Position numbers and translations under genes: made by a program
DNA from: Bryoerythrophyllum caledonicum
Taxonomy: Eukaryota; Streptophyta; Bryopsida; Pottiales; Pottiaceae
Length of the DNA stretch: 64,000 bases
NCBI GenBank assembly: GCA_963971425.1
Contig: OZ020517.1
Span: 994,501 to 1,058,500 of the forward strand
Direction of reading: 5' to 3'
Notes under the pieces: generated by a model
Databases searched by the model: none
Told to the model about the DNA's origin: nothing
The model's input: the letters and a program-made list of their open reading frames with translations, nothing else
Shown: in pieces, positions 35,584 to 48,264 of the stretch
Layout of the letters: every line of letters begins with the position of its first letter
Numbering within the stretch: position 1 is the first letter of the stretch

Positions 35584-38145
35584 TGAATCAAATGGGCAAT
35601 AATATCTCTTCCGTTGCAATCGTCGTCAAGTCTTCTCTATTTGATGGCAAGAAACTTTCACTGGGAATGTGAGTGCGTTTGGAGCACAGCGCAAGTTAAG
35701 ATCGGAGCAACTTGTATTGTAGCTTAGTTTCGCATCATGTCTCGATTAGTGGGGCTTGAACATTACTTACATCACTGATCATTGGACTTGGATAGTTTAG
35801 ATTTGAAAGTGAACAGCACACTGCAGCAGCTGGAAGTCTTGTGGCTGAGATTTTCAGCACTGAAATGTTATTAGCTAGTTCTCCAAGCTTATTTCATTTT
35901 TGCACTGAAACTGAAGCCAAGCTTGTGAGAATTCGACCTCCGTTTTCTTCCCGATCGGCCTTTTCCAGAAGCTTTTTATCACCAACAAGTGAGCAATGTT
36001 TGCACCCTGCTGTTATATGTCATGCAGGACAGGAGTGCGTTTCTTGAATGGATCATGTTGGGATTAGGGTTAGGGTTTGTGATGGGTTTGGCTTGCGTCT
36101 TGAGCTGTGATGAGGTTTTGTTTGGATTTAGTCTCCTCAAATTATGGCTTGATTTCAAGTGAGGGAGTTCATTATCTATGCGTGGGAATATTGCAGATTT
36201 GGCAGGAGCAGGAAGATGGAAGCTACATTTGCACATTATGTAAGATCATTCTGCAGAGGTATGTTCATGGCTTTTTTATCAATTTGAGATCTGAAGTGAA
36301 TGGTTTTTATAACATTTTGGAGGTAAACTCTACATTTGAACCTTATTTAGCATTCACTTCGATGTGTTATGTTCTTAGAATGTTTTCTATTGCTGATTGA
36401 TGTAGCCATTTTAGTGATAAGAATACCCTCTCCTTCTCAATATTTGTCCTCATTTCAAAATAATGTACCTAGAGACTTCAAAAAGAACTCTTTTTTGTAA
36501 AGAAAATATCCCTTGCAGTTACTCTACATGGCACTTATAATTCTTTTCTGCAGGAAAGACTTAGAACTTCTATGATCATGCTACTGGGAATTATCATACA
36601 CAAAGTGTACATTCCACGTTAGCTTTTTGAGGTTTGCTCTGCACAGGTTTCATTTTGAACATTGCTAGTATTTACAGTAAGTGGTAGTATTTGCTAGTAT
36701 TTGGTATTTTTAAAGCTGGATCAGAATTGTGTCTGAATGTTTGATGATGTCCAAGGGTTATGAGTATGGCTTGTTATTCTTATATAAGCCCTGAACAAGT
36801 GTGCAAGAGGGACATACATTTGCAATTTTCGCTTATCAATGTCGGGACCGGAGCTGCAGAATCATCTGGAATGTGAAACCTCAGGTTAGTCTTTTCTCCG
36901 CTTTTGTCATCATGTTTATTAGTGATGCTGCATTGCCTACTCAATAAATGAAAGGGCTTGTATTGTGGGTATCGAGTTTTACCAATGTTGCCAAGTTTGA
37001 AAGGACATACTGGACCTGTGATGGATATTTCTTTCTCTGAAAATGGTCGTCCCTTGGCTGGACTAAATTCTTTCCCTCAAGATAAGTCGTTCGGAGTTTG
37101 ACTCGGACAAAAGTTTCACCACACATGTACCAAGGATGGTTGACTTTTCCAATCTTTATCCCGCTTTTGTAGCAAACTTTAGAATTCGAGGACCTAGGTG
37201 GATCAATTTAGAGGGTTGCGCCGGTTTTTACATTTGTTAAAAGTTTTGGGTAGCTTGGAGTCATTTGTAAATTCAGGCGAAGATATCAAGGGTTTTGACT
37301 CTTTTTTTCGTTTATAATCATTGAAATCAGCTCTAGGTTTTAATAATTAGTTCAAAGAGGAAAAAGGCAGCTAATAATCATGGTATAACATGACCTCTCC
37401 TTCTTCTCGAAGGTGGCTAAAACTAACTTCTAACTTGAGTTTAGAAACCACCAAGCTCTTCCATGTTAAATAAGGATAGATCACTAAGTTCCTTTACATC
37501 TACTACCTATTAAAAATGAATAAATAATAGTATCAAAAGAGGAGGTATTTTATTGAGACTTTGGGTGGCTTTATAAATAGCTCACACTTAGCACTTGCAG
37601 TTGAAGTCTTGAGGGTAGAAGTTAAGCTAATAAATCAATTTAGTTGTCTTGCACATTACAAGCTGCTTCTCAAGATAGAGTCAGGCTGTGGAATTTGCAG
37701 AAATTTAAGAACTTCGGCTCTTTCTGCTTTCACCAGGAACTTAATCCTCGGGTCAGTAATGAAAAGATAAACCTGAATTGTAACATAGCGTATGTTGTTT
37801 GTTATGTTGTTTCATATTATTTTGATATGATGAAAAGAATAAGATCTGATAGCTCGTTACATACTAGTTATACAATTACTTCATAAGAATCATATTTAGA
37901 TTATGTAAACCTCGCATGACCCAAGGATTTTTGTGATGTTAGATGATCCTACATTGACAAACAAGGGTCAGCTTTTCTTTTTGTAACTGACTTTCCAAGT
38001 GGCTGTACTCATCGTCTGTTGTTTGCTGTGTCAGTGCTTTTGTGCTTCTGAAAGAGATGAACATTGTTTAAGTTTCCCAACTAACATTCTGTGATGATCC
38101 ATAGGTTTGGATTAGTTCCTGAGGAGATTCTTGAAGCTGCGTAAT
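35584..38145 (+). other. Probable host transcription unit(s), unrecognised
   Basis: Between dense repeats, this stretch has gene-like style: T-rich intron-like spans and good splice words. Candidate exons are 35584-35668 (MNQMGNNISSVAIVVKSSLF), 36197-36258 (IWQEQEDGSYICTLCKIILQ) bounded by TTGCAG and GTATGT and joinable in phase to 36555 (RKDLELL then stop), 36839-36885 ending at GTTAGTC, and 37590-37752 followed in phase by 38106-38144 (FGLVPEEILEAA then stop). The C-x2-C in YICTLCK hints at a small zinc site. I cannot assemble one protein or name the family. It could be two short genes or a long non-coding RNA. Confidence 0.3.
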
Positions 38146-39278
38146 GCTGCTCCTACATGCTTTTAATTGGCAAACGCAGTTATGAGGGTGATCACTTGGG
38201 TGCCTTGGGGTTATGCTCGATGGAAGTGTGTCGTAAGATGATACAATATTTTTGGCATTCTGCACATTTAGATCAGTTTTGATGGTGTGATATTTTCTAT
38301 ATGTTTGCAGCTCATAACCTTGATCTCTATTCTCGCCACCTAATCCCTAAACTTTAAGAATACCTCTTATACAGATGCTTTGAATGGAAAGGGAGGTCAA
38401 TCCGCGACGGTTTTTGACATGGCAGGAGCTTCTGTTTTGGTACAAAGAGATGTTCTGACATCTGTTGCCATAAAGGTTTTTTAACAGCAGCGCACGGATT
38501 GAGACCTCTAGAGCAAGGCATCAGGATTCAGGAAGTAGGTATAACTGTCATCACTTTCCGATGTGAATCTTATATGTTTTTCCCAGGGCTACTGGAATCC
38601 TAACTACTGAAATTTTTAGGCAACCCAGAATCTAGAAATTCTTTGGATGTGAGAGTTTGGTGTGTGTATGCATGCATCATGTGTTTGGTAACACAGTCCA
38701 CAACGAGGGTTGTTGCATCTTGCACCATATCCTGTTGCAAATTTTACACTTACAAGTAAATCCTTGAAAACACTAGAAAAACAAAGAAATTGGTAGGTAG
38801 GTTGAATCCCTTTGATTTTACATGATGATCAAGGTAAGGCATCTAGTCCCCTGCTAGTGTAATATGCTCCTGGGGTGCAGCATATTCTTCCACATCACAT
38901 GGTATGAGTGACAAGACCAGCATTGAGTCGGATGACAGAATTAGTGTACGTAAAAATCCAAGTTGCATGAAGATGATGTGCATGTTACGATCCTTGAAGT
39001 TCTCGTAGCTCTGTGACATTATTTGTAACTGGCTTTGCTCATCTTCGAGATCTTAGTGATTTCATTTTGATGTAACAAACACTACTAGAAAAGATGGTAC
39101 GAGATGACCAAGGAGTATTTCAAACCATGAACAACCCTTGAAAAAATTGCCATAATTTGGTATAATCAATGGTCTTCTCATATCATCTTTCTAGTGGTGG
39201 GTACAGTTCCTAAAATGACTTTAAGCTAAGCCTACAATCTACCAAGGTAGAATGACCAGATAAGGTAGGACAACTTGA
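38146..39278. other. Gene-free stretch
   Basis: No supported gene. It may hold further non-coding exons of the unit at 35584-38145; an open run reading VFDMAGASVLVQR lies near 38410-38450. Confidence 0.35.
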
Positions 39279-39750
39279 CCCTTTAAGACTCAGCGACCCA
39301 TTTAGGGTTGTTTTGGCATGATAATCATGATAGCAACTGCTACATGCCACCTCCATGAAAGGCTTAAACTATGAAAAAGAGGTGGAGGAAGATGGGCATC
39401 TATTGAGACAATGGCCACAAAAATCAATGCAAGTATTGGTGATTGACAATGTTTTTTGTGAATGGGGGTTGTGATGACATGGACCCAATGCCTAGATGTT
39501 ATTCTACATGAACTAGAACACGCACAATAACGTCTACGCACAGGGTACATTTCATCACAACCTCCATTCTCATAAATCATCGTCATTTGCCAATGCTTGC
39601 ATTGATTTTCGTGGCCATCGTCTCAATAGATGCCCATCTTCCTCCACCTCTTTTTCATAGTTTAAGCCTTTCATGGAGGTGGCATGTAGCAGTTGCTAAC
39701 AAGATTATCGTGCTGAAACAATCCAAAATGGATCGGTCAGCCTTAAAGGA
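39279..39750. mobile_element. 472-bp long-hairpin TTAA-family element
   Basis: Left arm (about 39279-39500) and right arm (about 39530-39750) are inverted copies over more than 200 bp, leaving a loop of some 30 bp. The ends are CCCTTTAAG and CCTTAAAGGA, flanked by TTGA (39275-39278) and TTAA (39751-39754). Shared arm words include GCCACCTCCATGAAAGGCTT and ATCAATGCAAG with their inverses. A transcript would fold into a long double strand. Non-coding; the open frame on the minus strand is incidental. Confidence 0.75.
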
Positions 39751-39754
39751 TTAA

Positions 39755-41270
39755 ACGGTTCACACTCTCAACCAATTCAACATCTCTCACTTCTATACCC
39801 TTATTGGATTTCATAGAAGAAATGTATCTTGTCATTACATCACTAATGAATCATTGGCTAATGCACAAGTCATGTAAAGACAACCTACCTTTCTTCCCCA
39901 AAATCTACGAAGAGTATAAAAGAGGGCAATAATGGGTCACTGGTTTGTCCTACCATACTGCCATTTGATTCAAATGATATCCATACAATTACCAATCCAA
40001 GTGGCCTAAAACATAGAACTCAAATAAAACAACTCAAATGACCAGTAACAGTTAATATGTAGTGAAAGTGAGCTTTGTAGCACGTCTTATTTCATGTGAC
40101 CTTCAAATAAGCCATATATGGTAGAGCTACATTTCTATTCTACAATAAACATCATCATAGATTTTTGAGCATCCAACCTTGATGGAAAAATTAAACACAT
40201 TATATTGGTATATCTAGATACTAAGTTATTTCCCAACTCGCAAATACATGGCTTTTTATATGAATTGATAGAAATTGCACATTGATAAAACATGATGCGT
40301 AAGACAAGTGTTGGGAGGAAATGAATGTAGAAGAAGACAAAAAACTATGCTTCCTTAGAAGGTCTAGTGTAAAGAAAGTGTCTCTTTATCAGGGTTTTGT
40401 TATCAAGATCCACACAACAAAGATACATTGAACAAGACTATTGTGTTCCATATGTAGGTAGTTCAACACTATTTAACAAAAAATTGTACCATACAACATA
40501 GAGACCAAAACTTGAAACATGTATCCATAGGATTGGGGAAAAAACTATTTTGCATCAAAAAAAATTGTTGTATTGCTTAGTTAGAAAGTAAATCGAAACT
40601 GCATGTAGTTTTGATTGGATGTATTTTTAGATATAATACTTTTTAATAGTCTAAATACATTTTGTCTACACAAGATTGAAGACACTATAAAGGTTTAGTG
40701 TGTAAACAAAAGATAAGTTTATTACAAGAAGAAGGTGCCTATTGTTAAAGGTGGGTGGAACATTCCTTTATACAATAAAATTCATCCATTGTTTGATGTA
40801 ATATCATGTCTAATGGACCTAAATCATTTTTTGCATCTTCTTAAGGTTAAATGACAATTTTTGTTGAAGTGATAAAAATACAAGTATACATTCTTTCAAT
40901 TTGAGCTTATCACTTTACTTGGAAGCTTTTTATACTTTTTACGAGTCAACTTATTACGTATTACAATTGTAAAACCAATGGCTTTGACATAAATTATATA
41001 AATTACAATTATTGGTACTATGTAGAAAATCCAAATCAAAGTCCTTTAGGCTTTATTAATTGATGTGACAAGGTGAAAGATTTTTAAAGATAAAAAACCT
41101 CATGTCTTTTTATAAACTAAACTAAACTTACAATCAGGGTGATGAAGTGTCAATAGCCCTTAATTGAATGTTATTGCACTCACAAAAAGAATTGAAATCC
41201 TACTACCATACAATAAATTAGAAGGATGAGTGAAAGAGTCTAAACTAAAGTACATATAAAATAAAGGACT
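39755..41270. other. Gene-free AT-rich stretch
   Basis: No gene, repeat array or element end is recognised. A TTAAGGTTAAATGACA word near 40842 may be a decayed element end. Confidence 0.4.
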
Positions 41271-41273
41271 TAA

Positions 41274-41695
41274 GAACATCTCCACCTCTGGCAGGGAAAT
41301 TCCCACGCGAGGGCGGAAAAGCTTCTACAAGAGTGGAGACGGCAGTGAAGTTGCCGGGAGATACTTGCACCGGCTTGGGAATTTGAAGACGAGGAGATCA
41401 ACTTACCAAGGATTTGCGCCACATGCTAGTAGTGGAGTGGACATAAATCAATCTTTAATTTTGCGCTCATTTTGCCACTCTCATGCTGCCACATGGCAAT
41501 AGAGGAGTGGCTGGGACAAACAAGGAATATTGAGAAGGGGACGGCATACTCAATGGTTTTCCCATTTGGAAGGCTGGATGGACCAGGCATGGCGGAGCAT
41601 GACCCTGTTTTCCAGTGCGCGGTGGAGTCTAATTTGGAAGATTCGATGATATTTGAGCAAATCTGTCTCGGCGCCGTGCCCTAGTGGAGATGCTC
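41274..41695. mobile_element. Tourist-like MITE with TAA duplication
   Basis: Ends GAACATCTCCACC and GTGGAGATGCTC are inverted (GARCATCTCCAC), bordered by TAA at 41271-41273 and 41696-41698. The 422-bp body is much GC-richer than its flanks and has no transposase. The GAGCATCTCCA terminus and 3-bp TAA duplication fit PIF/Harbinger. Confidence 0.75.
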
Positions 41696-42111
41696 TAACT
41701 AGAAGTTCAACCAAAACCCTCAAGCATATTTGGTGCAGAAGATATTGCCATGTATGCACTATCCTTTGACCTTCTTCACTATGCCAAACAAGCTTTCAAT
41801 CCAATGTAAGAGCAAGTTATAAACAAAATAGAATGTTGCAAAGTAAACACGTGCACATTGCTTAAAAAACCTTGATTTTTATTCTTCAAAAAATGATATC
41901 ACTAGGACTCGCTTTGTAAAATGATGTAGACAAATAACCTTGAATGGCGAATAGTCTTGTTGATCTATCACTTTAAACCATTGGATATAAGTAATTTCAA
42001 ATACAATGTCAGATATTAGCCATATGTTAAAGGGAGCTTTGAGTTTAAAAAATAACTACCAAATTAAGCTGGAAGTACTGTAGATGGGTCTTACTAGCAT
42101 ATTGTTGGTAA

Positions 42112-42338
42112 TCCTTAAATGTCAAAAGGTGCTATTGGTGGCCACGGTATCTATATTTATGGTGTTGTTTATGGACATCATAAGGTTCAAATATTGAAAT
42201 GACCTTCGAATGAAAGATGTTAATTGAAGATTCTTCAATTTGAAGGTGTAACTCTTGCTAAAACTTCAATCCTTTTCTTTGTATTCTATAGAGTAAAAAA
42301 TGTGCATGTACATAAGGTTCCCAATTGACGTTTAAGGG
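42112..42338. mobile_element. 227-bp TTAA-family MITE, second copy
   Basis: Starts TCCTTAAATGTCAAAAGG after GTAA and ends TTGACGTTTAAGGG before TTAA (42339-42342). It is collinear with 35225-35450. Another TTAA element begins only 33 bp further on. Confidence 0.7.
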
Positions 42339-42371
42339 TTAACTTAACAAAATGTAGGAGGGTCTCATTAA

Positions 42372-43310
42372 CCCCTAAAGATCCTTGAAAGCCAAAATGG
42401 CTTTTTGCTATTTCGGGCAGCCTAGTTCAAGGGGTTAAATTTAATATTTTTGCAAAAGATTTTTACGGGGTGTTCCCTATACTACAAGGTGTATGTGCAA
42501 CAATTTGCAAAGTCGAATTCCAATTTTTGAGCTTATTTACTCAAATTTTAGTTTTCAACCTCTGGGCGGGCAGAAAAAAACTTTTTATTTTCAACATTTT
42601 TTTGAAATGTTTTTTTGCTAATATGTTCATAACTAAGTTTCTATTCAAATTTCCAAGTGACCCATGTTGAACCTTTTACCAATTCTGCAAGGGCAGCCTT
42701 TAAAAATTACAACAACAAGTTTCAAAGTTTTCCACAATATTACATTTATTTTTTTCAAAATTCGTCAAAATTTGAGATTTAATAATTTTTCAAAAATAAA
42801 TTTTCCCGAAATTCACAAACTTAAAGAGGTACCTACTCACCGTTCATTTTTTTCCTAAATTAAATACAATAAACGTGATGCATGTTTTTCCAAATCACCG
42901 TTTTTATACCTTCTGTTGGAAAATAATTTGCATGAAGGTCCAAAAAGCCAAATGAGTCTCTAAAATTTTGCATAGGCATTCAGAACATGATTCTCCACAT
43001 GGAAAAAAATATGAGCAAAATGATTGGTGTAGCAATCATCAAGTTTTCCTTTGCACAAAATAGACTATGTCTTTTAAACAATGCCCAAAAAAAGTTTTGC
43101 ATCAACTTTGAACATTATAATCTCACAAATGGTGCACATCCAACGGCTCAAATTTGACATAGTATATTCCATAGTAGCTAGGTTCAAGATCCTACGGTTG
43201 AAAGTACTAAAAAACAGTAAATACATTGACCATACCTCAATTCCAACAAGGTGGTAGAAATTCGCAATTTTTGGTTTTCGAGCTCCCACGAACACAAGGA
43301 TTTTTATGGG
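42372..43310. mobile_element. TTAA-flanked element, 939 bp
   Basis: TTAA (42368-42371) precedes CCCCTAAAGATCCTTG. CAAGGATTTTTATGGG precedes TTAA (43311-43314). The ends are inverted copies over 16 bp with three mismatches. Inner words GATCCTACGGTTGAAA and TGGTGCACATCC recall other family members. Non-coding. Confidence 0.7.
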
Positions 43311-43811
43311 TTAACACTACATATCATTACAAAACATTACATCAATGTATTGATTGAGTTTTAACTCTAGAATCTTCAAATCAATCATATTTTTTTTGCA
43401 ACTTCAAGTACATAATGCATTTGAAGATAATAAGTATGAATGGCTAAAACCTAGTCATAAAATCTTTTCACTCAAATAAAGGTGTTAAAAAGAAACCCAA
43501 TTCTTAAAATTGAAATTCATTATAGAAATCAAGAACAGTTGTCATAGTAATTTGTTTTACCCTACCTTTCCTAATTTTCTACCCTCACCGTTGAATCTTG
43601 GACCCAAGTACAAGTTTGGACCCAAGTACAAGTTATAGTTAATATTATAAGGTACTCCAAGAATTTGCCATTTTCACGAAACTCATTTCATGCAAGGCAC
43701 TAGACAAAAGTTAAATGTACTAGAGACATGGATGATGTTCTACTTAATATATTACACCTGTAGATTAATTATCTGGTCAATGGTCAAAAGTGGGCCAGAT
43801 GAATAAAATGA

Positions 43812-44045
43812 AAGAAACGCGACGATGCCCATTGCATATCAGCAGAATTCCACGGGGACAAGCATGTGATGAGACCGTACGTGCTGACAGGGCCAGTAGC
43901 GAAGTGGGCTTCTCTTACATGGACAACTGGATATTATGGAAAACTGAACAATTACGACGATGCACCCAAAGCACAAATCGTAAGCTGGACCACCGTCCAA
44001 CTTGTCCATGGTAATCTAACACCCGAGCTCTACAAAGGATTTTAA
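43812..44045 (+). CDS. Unrecognised 77-codon open frame, likely gene fragment
   Basis: A clean frame reads AHCISAEFHGDKHVMRPYVL, TGPVAKWASLTWTTGYYGKL and ends GNLTPELYKGF. Balanced composition, few rare words and GC above the flanks make it look like genuine coding sequence, perhaps one exon of a former gene. An ATG lies at 43869. I see no partner exon and do not recognise the family. Confidence 0.3.
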   Translation, partial: KKRDDAHCISAEFHGDKHVMRPYVLTGPVAKWASLTWTTGYYGKLNNYDDAPKAQIVSWTTVQLVHGNLTPELYKGF

Positions 44046-46603
44046 TTATTTTTTCACAAAAAAAATCCTATACACAACAAATAAGGCTGCAACAAGAACA
44101 CAACCTGGACATGAAGATTCATTGGTGCTAGTAATGGTCATTTCTATTCTAAGATATCGATGCCATCTATCCAACCCTAAGCTTTCATGTCGCTAGTGAG
44201 AACCCGATGTTGCAATGTCATGTTGCGATTTATATCAATCAATCAATCACAACCATTTGGCATCAGATTCATGTAGCCTACCTTCACTTTATTCAAAGCC
44301 TCGGATAGAATCCATAGGGTTTCCAAGGCAGAGTACTGTATGTGCTCTTTTATTGAAGTCTCTTCTTTTAAATGTCAGCACTGTGACTTTGGAATAAGGT
44401 GGAATACAATGCCATGGCGGCATAGAGAATCGACCATTTGGAGCCTAGGATATTGTAGTCGTATGTTTAAGTTTTTCATGATTTTTTTTGCTTCGAGTGG
44501 AATATATTGTCTAATTTTAGTATCTAAATATTTCGATGTAGCTCACAGTTTGAAATTTCATTTTCTTCAGTAAAATATACAATAATTGATTGATAAGTGA
44601 TGGTTTAATGTTGACATATTGTTGTAGCATTATGAGAGAGTTGTCCAAAACAATTTATTAAAGAAAGAAACAAAAATGTGACAGTTGGGCACAAAAATGA
44701 TATTAGCATACCTTTGGTGACATTTTAGTCTTGAGAAGCCAATTCTAATGATTTTATTTTTAAATTTGAATATTGTAAAATTCCTTTTTTGAGAGGCAAA
44801 CCTCATCATCCCAATACTAATAAATATTGTCTCAAGGGTAATGAACTTGCTATGGTGGTACTTTATTTTGCCAGTCGATAGCATTTTGGATAATAAAATG
44901 ATAAATCAAGGGGATGATAAGATGATAAATCAAATAAACTTTGATTCTAACTTCACATTAACATACAATAGTAAATAACCCATAGTTGACGAAGAAAACC
45001 ATAATCTTTTTAATTTTTAGTTTGTGAAAAGAATCAATCATATTATTACAATGATTCCTATCTTCTTCTATCTTTGACAAAAGGTCTTAAATTTTACAAT
45101 CAAAATTGTAAATATGGAAGACCCAAGATTCTCACGAAGCCCACCTTAGAACAATGGGGTTACAGGGATTATAATAAGTGTAACAAAATACAATGTGATA
45201 ATAAAGATGATTTTCTATTCAAAGTTTTCAAATATGGCCTGCAAGGTCAGGGGCAACACATTGGTATTGAAAATGGAAAATTATCTCAAAGAAATTCAGC
45301 TTTGTTCATTGACATGTTGTAGGAGTCTTGCCATTGACCAGGTCACAACCATTAGTTGCATTTGGTTGAAAGTCTAGCATTGAAGAACCCATTGAGGCTG
45401 TATGTTGTGTGTTTCGTGATGTAGGCACCATCATACAGTTTGCCCTCTTTAAATGTGAATGGTCAGGAGCAGGAAAATAAACATACCACATATTGAAACT
45501 AACACCTATCAAGTTTTCAACCATTTTTTCCAGCCACTTTTTTCATTCTATATGTCCGTTTTCATCCAAGACAATCACCCGAAACTCTAAACTGCATTTT
45601 ACCCGGCCACTATGCTTGCTCCTATAATCTCCTAGTGTTACCAACTTTAACACTTACAAAAGTGAAATTAACAAAAGTAGGGAGCGAAACATGTGACAAC
45701 ACTTACCATGTAACACTTGATAGTGTAGATTTCTAGGGAGCGTAATTTGAATAACATATATGAGACTAAACATATAAAGAGGTAACATATAAAGAGGGCA
45801 TCCTATAGTGAACCCCTAAACGGCACTTTGTACATGCAGTGTACGTTACAAGTTTAGGGTAGTTCCTAAAAAATCTAATTTTGATGTTTCATTTTTTATT
45901 ATTTTATTGAGATGGGAAGATAGGTTGTCTTTCCAAGGATGTTTTGTTTTATTCTTTGGACTTGGGGGATGAATGTCATGGTGCTTCAAACATCAAAAGG
46001 TGGACTTTGCAGCAGATGGGTAGAATACTGTAGAGTTGGAATAATCCATTTATTTTTAGGCGAGTAGCAGTGAAGGAAAGTTCTTGGTAGCCTTCATTGG
46101 TTTTGGGTATAAATGCATAGAAAGTGAGAATTCCAATTTTCTAGATTATTATTTTCCTTGAAGAGAAAAATGAATGATGCTTTCATCTACCGTTTGGAAT
46201 TTACATCCAATTTTTTTATTCAATTTAAAATGAAATTGGCATGCTAAACAAATCAGCCTTCTATACCACTTGTCATTGCAAGACCTTTTTCCATATCCTA
46301 GCTCCTCCACCACTTGAGATTTTTGGCATGCAATGCCAAACACAAGGTGGAACATAGTTTTATAAATTTATGCAATGTGTAGTGGAAAAATATGCCTTTA
46401 TTTTAGGTCACAATACACTAATTTGTTTGTACATGATAGGAAAAAATTATCTATTGCACGCTTCAAATACATGTATGTTACAATTTGTGTGGTCAAAGTC
46501 TACAAAATGTTTTGAGTGTCTTCTTGTATTACGAAAATTAGAAATCTTTCTAGTGAAAATAGTAAATTAACTTAGATTGTTCTCATAATATATCTCATTC
46601 TAA
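44046..46603. other. Gene-free AT-rich stretch with decayed elements
   Basis: No supported gene. CCCCTAAACGGCAC at about 45814 and GTTTAGGGT at about 45862 form a small inverted pair of TTAA-family style. Words at 46470-46560 resemble the right part of the family. Confidence 0.4.
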
Positions 46604-46674
46604 CCCCTAAAGGCCCAAGAGTCCCCTTCAAAGAGTGTAAACGCCCCCTCAGAGGACTCTTGGACCTTTAGGGG
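46604..46674. mobile_element. 71-bp TTAA-family hairpin
   Basis: The arms CCCCTAAAGGCCCAAGAGTC and its inverse GACTCTTGGACCTTTAGGGG match except for one base. They surround a loop of about 30 bp. Flanks are CTAA (46600-46603) and TTAA (46675-46678). It is the smallest and best-preserved end pair of the family. Confidence 0.75.
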
Positions 46675-46678
46675 TTAA

Positions 46679-48264
46679 AGAGGCAATTTTGGAGTGGTTC
46701 TGGTGAAACATAGTCATGAACCTTTAGGGCTCATGATGTAAGGTACTCCTACCCATCACCGCCACCTTCATATCACGGCCACTCTATATTTGATCCCAAT
46801 TCCACCCCATTCCCACCCATTCACTCTTTGTCAGCTCCAAATGAAGGCTTACTATTGGTCAAGACCCTAACTTTTGGTCAGCGCTAATGGGGGGTACCTA
46901 GTGGCAGAAATGGGCCAAACATGACAACACACTTTGAAAATTCATAACAAATTCAATTTTCATCGGAAAGATATGAAATCACGTGGGTTGAGATTGTAAT
47001 TCTATTGGCTATCACTTTCTTATGTTCATTCACTTTCTCTTTGTGCCAATCATAACATTAATTACATGGGGCCAAAATGCAATAGTGGGGAGAAAACTGA
47101 AAAGGAAGAAGAAAGATAAGGGCCTTTCCCAGAAGAATAAATCATAGGCTCTTATAATATTAAGCCTTCTTGTTTTGTTCAACTTTTGTCTGAAGATGAT
47201 CAACTACTGTGGACAGAGAATCATGGGAACGACTCAATTTTGCCCCATATTGGCCACCGTCACAAAGGAGAAGGGTTGTCCAGCCACTGATGGTTATGTG
47301 TCTTGTGTCAGCTGACATGCTATTGATGGTGGAAAGGATAGGGTCGGCGACACTGATTACTCTGACTCTCACGTAGTCTCACTGTATCTGTGAGTGCAAA
47401 AGAAGTCATTCCAGACAAGTGTCCATATTCTCACTTCTTTTGTTGCTATACAATTTACAAAATAATGGTTTCCTTGCACCACATGGCATCACGACATTCA
47501 CCTTCTCAATGAACCTTCCCCTTCGAGATGGTGGTAGAAATGGGTCATAAGGTTGGATGACCTACAACCACCAACTTAAGCTTGCTTACCTATTTATAGC
47601 GTTTGTATACGTGGTAAGACATTTTTTGGGAATTCAAAATAGGATTTCATGAATATTGCAATTGTCGTGACCATTTATTTCTTCATATTGAAATTGCTAC
47701 AAAGTTTCAAAGTGGATAGTAAGCCGTGACCTATTCCTCGACATACAAAACTCTCTATTTCCACACTAAGTTGTACTAATAACCACTTCAGCATTGACTA
47801 AAAACCGGCAGCTTTGAACCAATCATGAACTGACACCCAATCATATCTGACTTCCTAAAATTTCGGAAATGGGGTGGGTCTGTGGTGGTTTTGGTCCACT
47901 TTAGCTTGTCCGTTCTGGGGTTCATGGTGGTTACAGGTCATCCAACCTTAATTGAGTTGTTTCCACGCTTCAACTGTTGATCATCTTTAGTTCAAGTTGG
48001 AGATAACAACTTGAAGGGTGATTTGATGGAGTCTACAATTTTTTGATTAAAAATTATTGGGGGCAATTGCACTACTTGCGATATGAGACAACCTACGAAT
48101 ACACCAAATAGTGACCACCTCTTGTATAATTTGCAAGTATTTGGTATATTCGATGGTTGCTTCACACCGTATCAGTGTTGTATGTCTTCTCCCCTCTCAA
48201 GCTTGCTCCCCTACTCTAGCATAAAAGTGATGGAACTGCAGTACAGGTAAGTACTAAGATGTGT
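46679..48264. other. Gene-free stretch
   Basis: No supported gene. A 70-codon minus frame at 47160-47372 (VADPILSTINSMSADTRHIT) starts at an ATG but has no recognisable motif or splice partners. An inverted pair ATACACCAAATA / TATTTGGTATAT lies at about 48098-48155. Confidence 0.35.

Noticed and set aside
36062-36075. Telomere-like TTAGGGTTAGGG
   Set aside because: Only two units of a six-base word, not the plant TTTAGGG array. Expected by chance in a window of this size.
39302-39586. 94-codon minus frame in the long hairpin
   Set aside because: It crosses the two arms of an inverted repeat, so it is incidental.
47160-47372. 70-codon minus frame starting MRVRVISVADPILSTINSM
   Set aside because: ATG start but no motif, no splice partners and no GC rise. 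Below the level at which I would call a gene.
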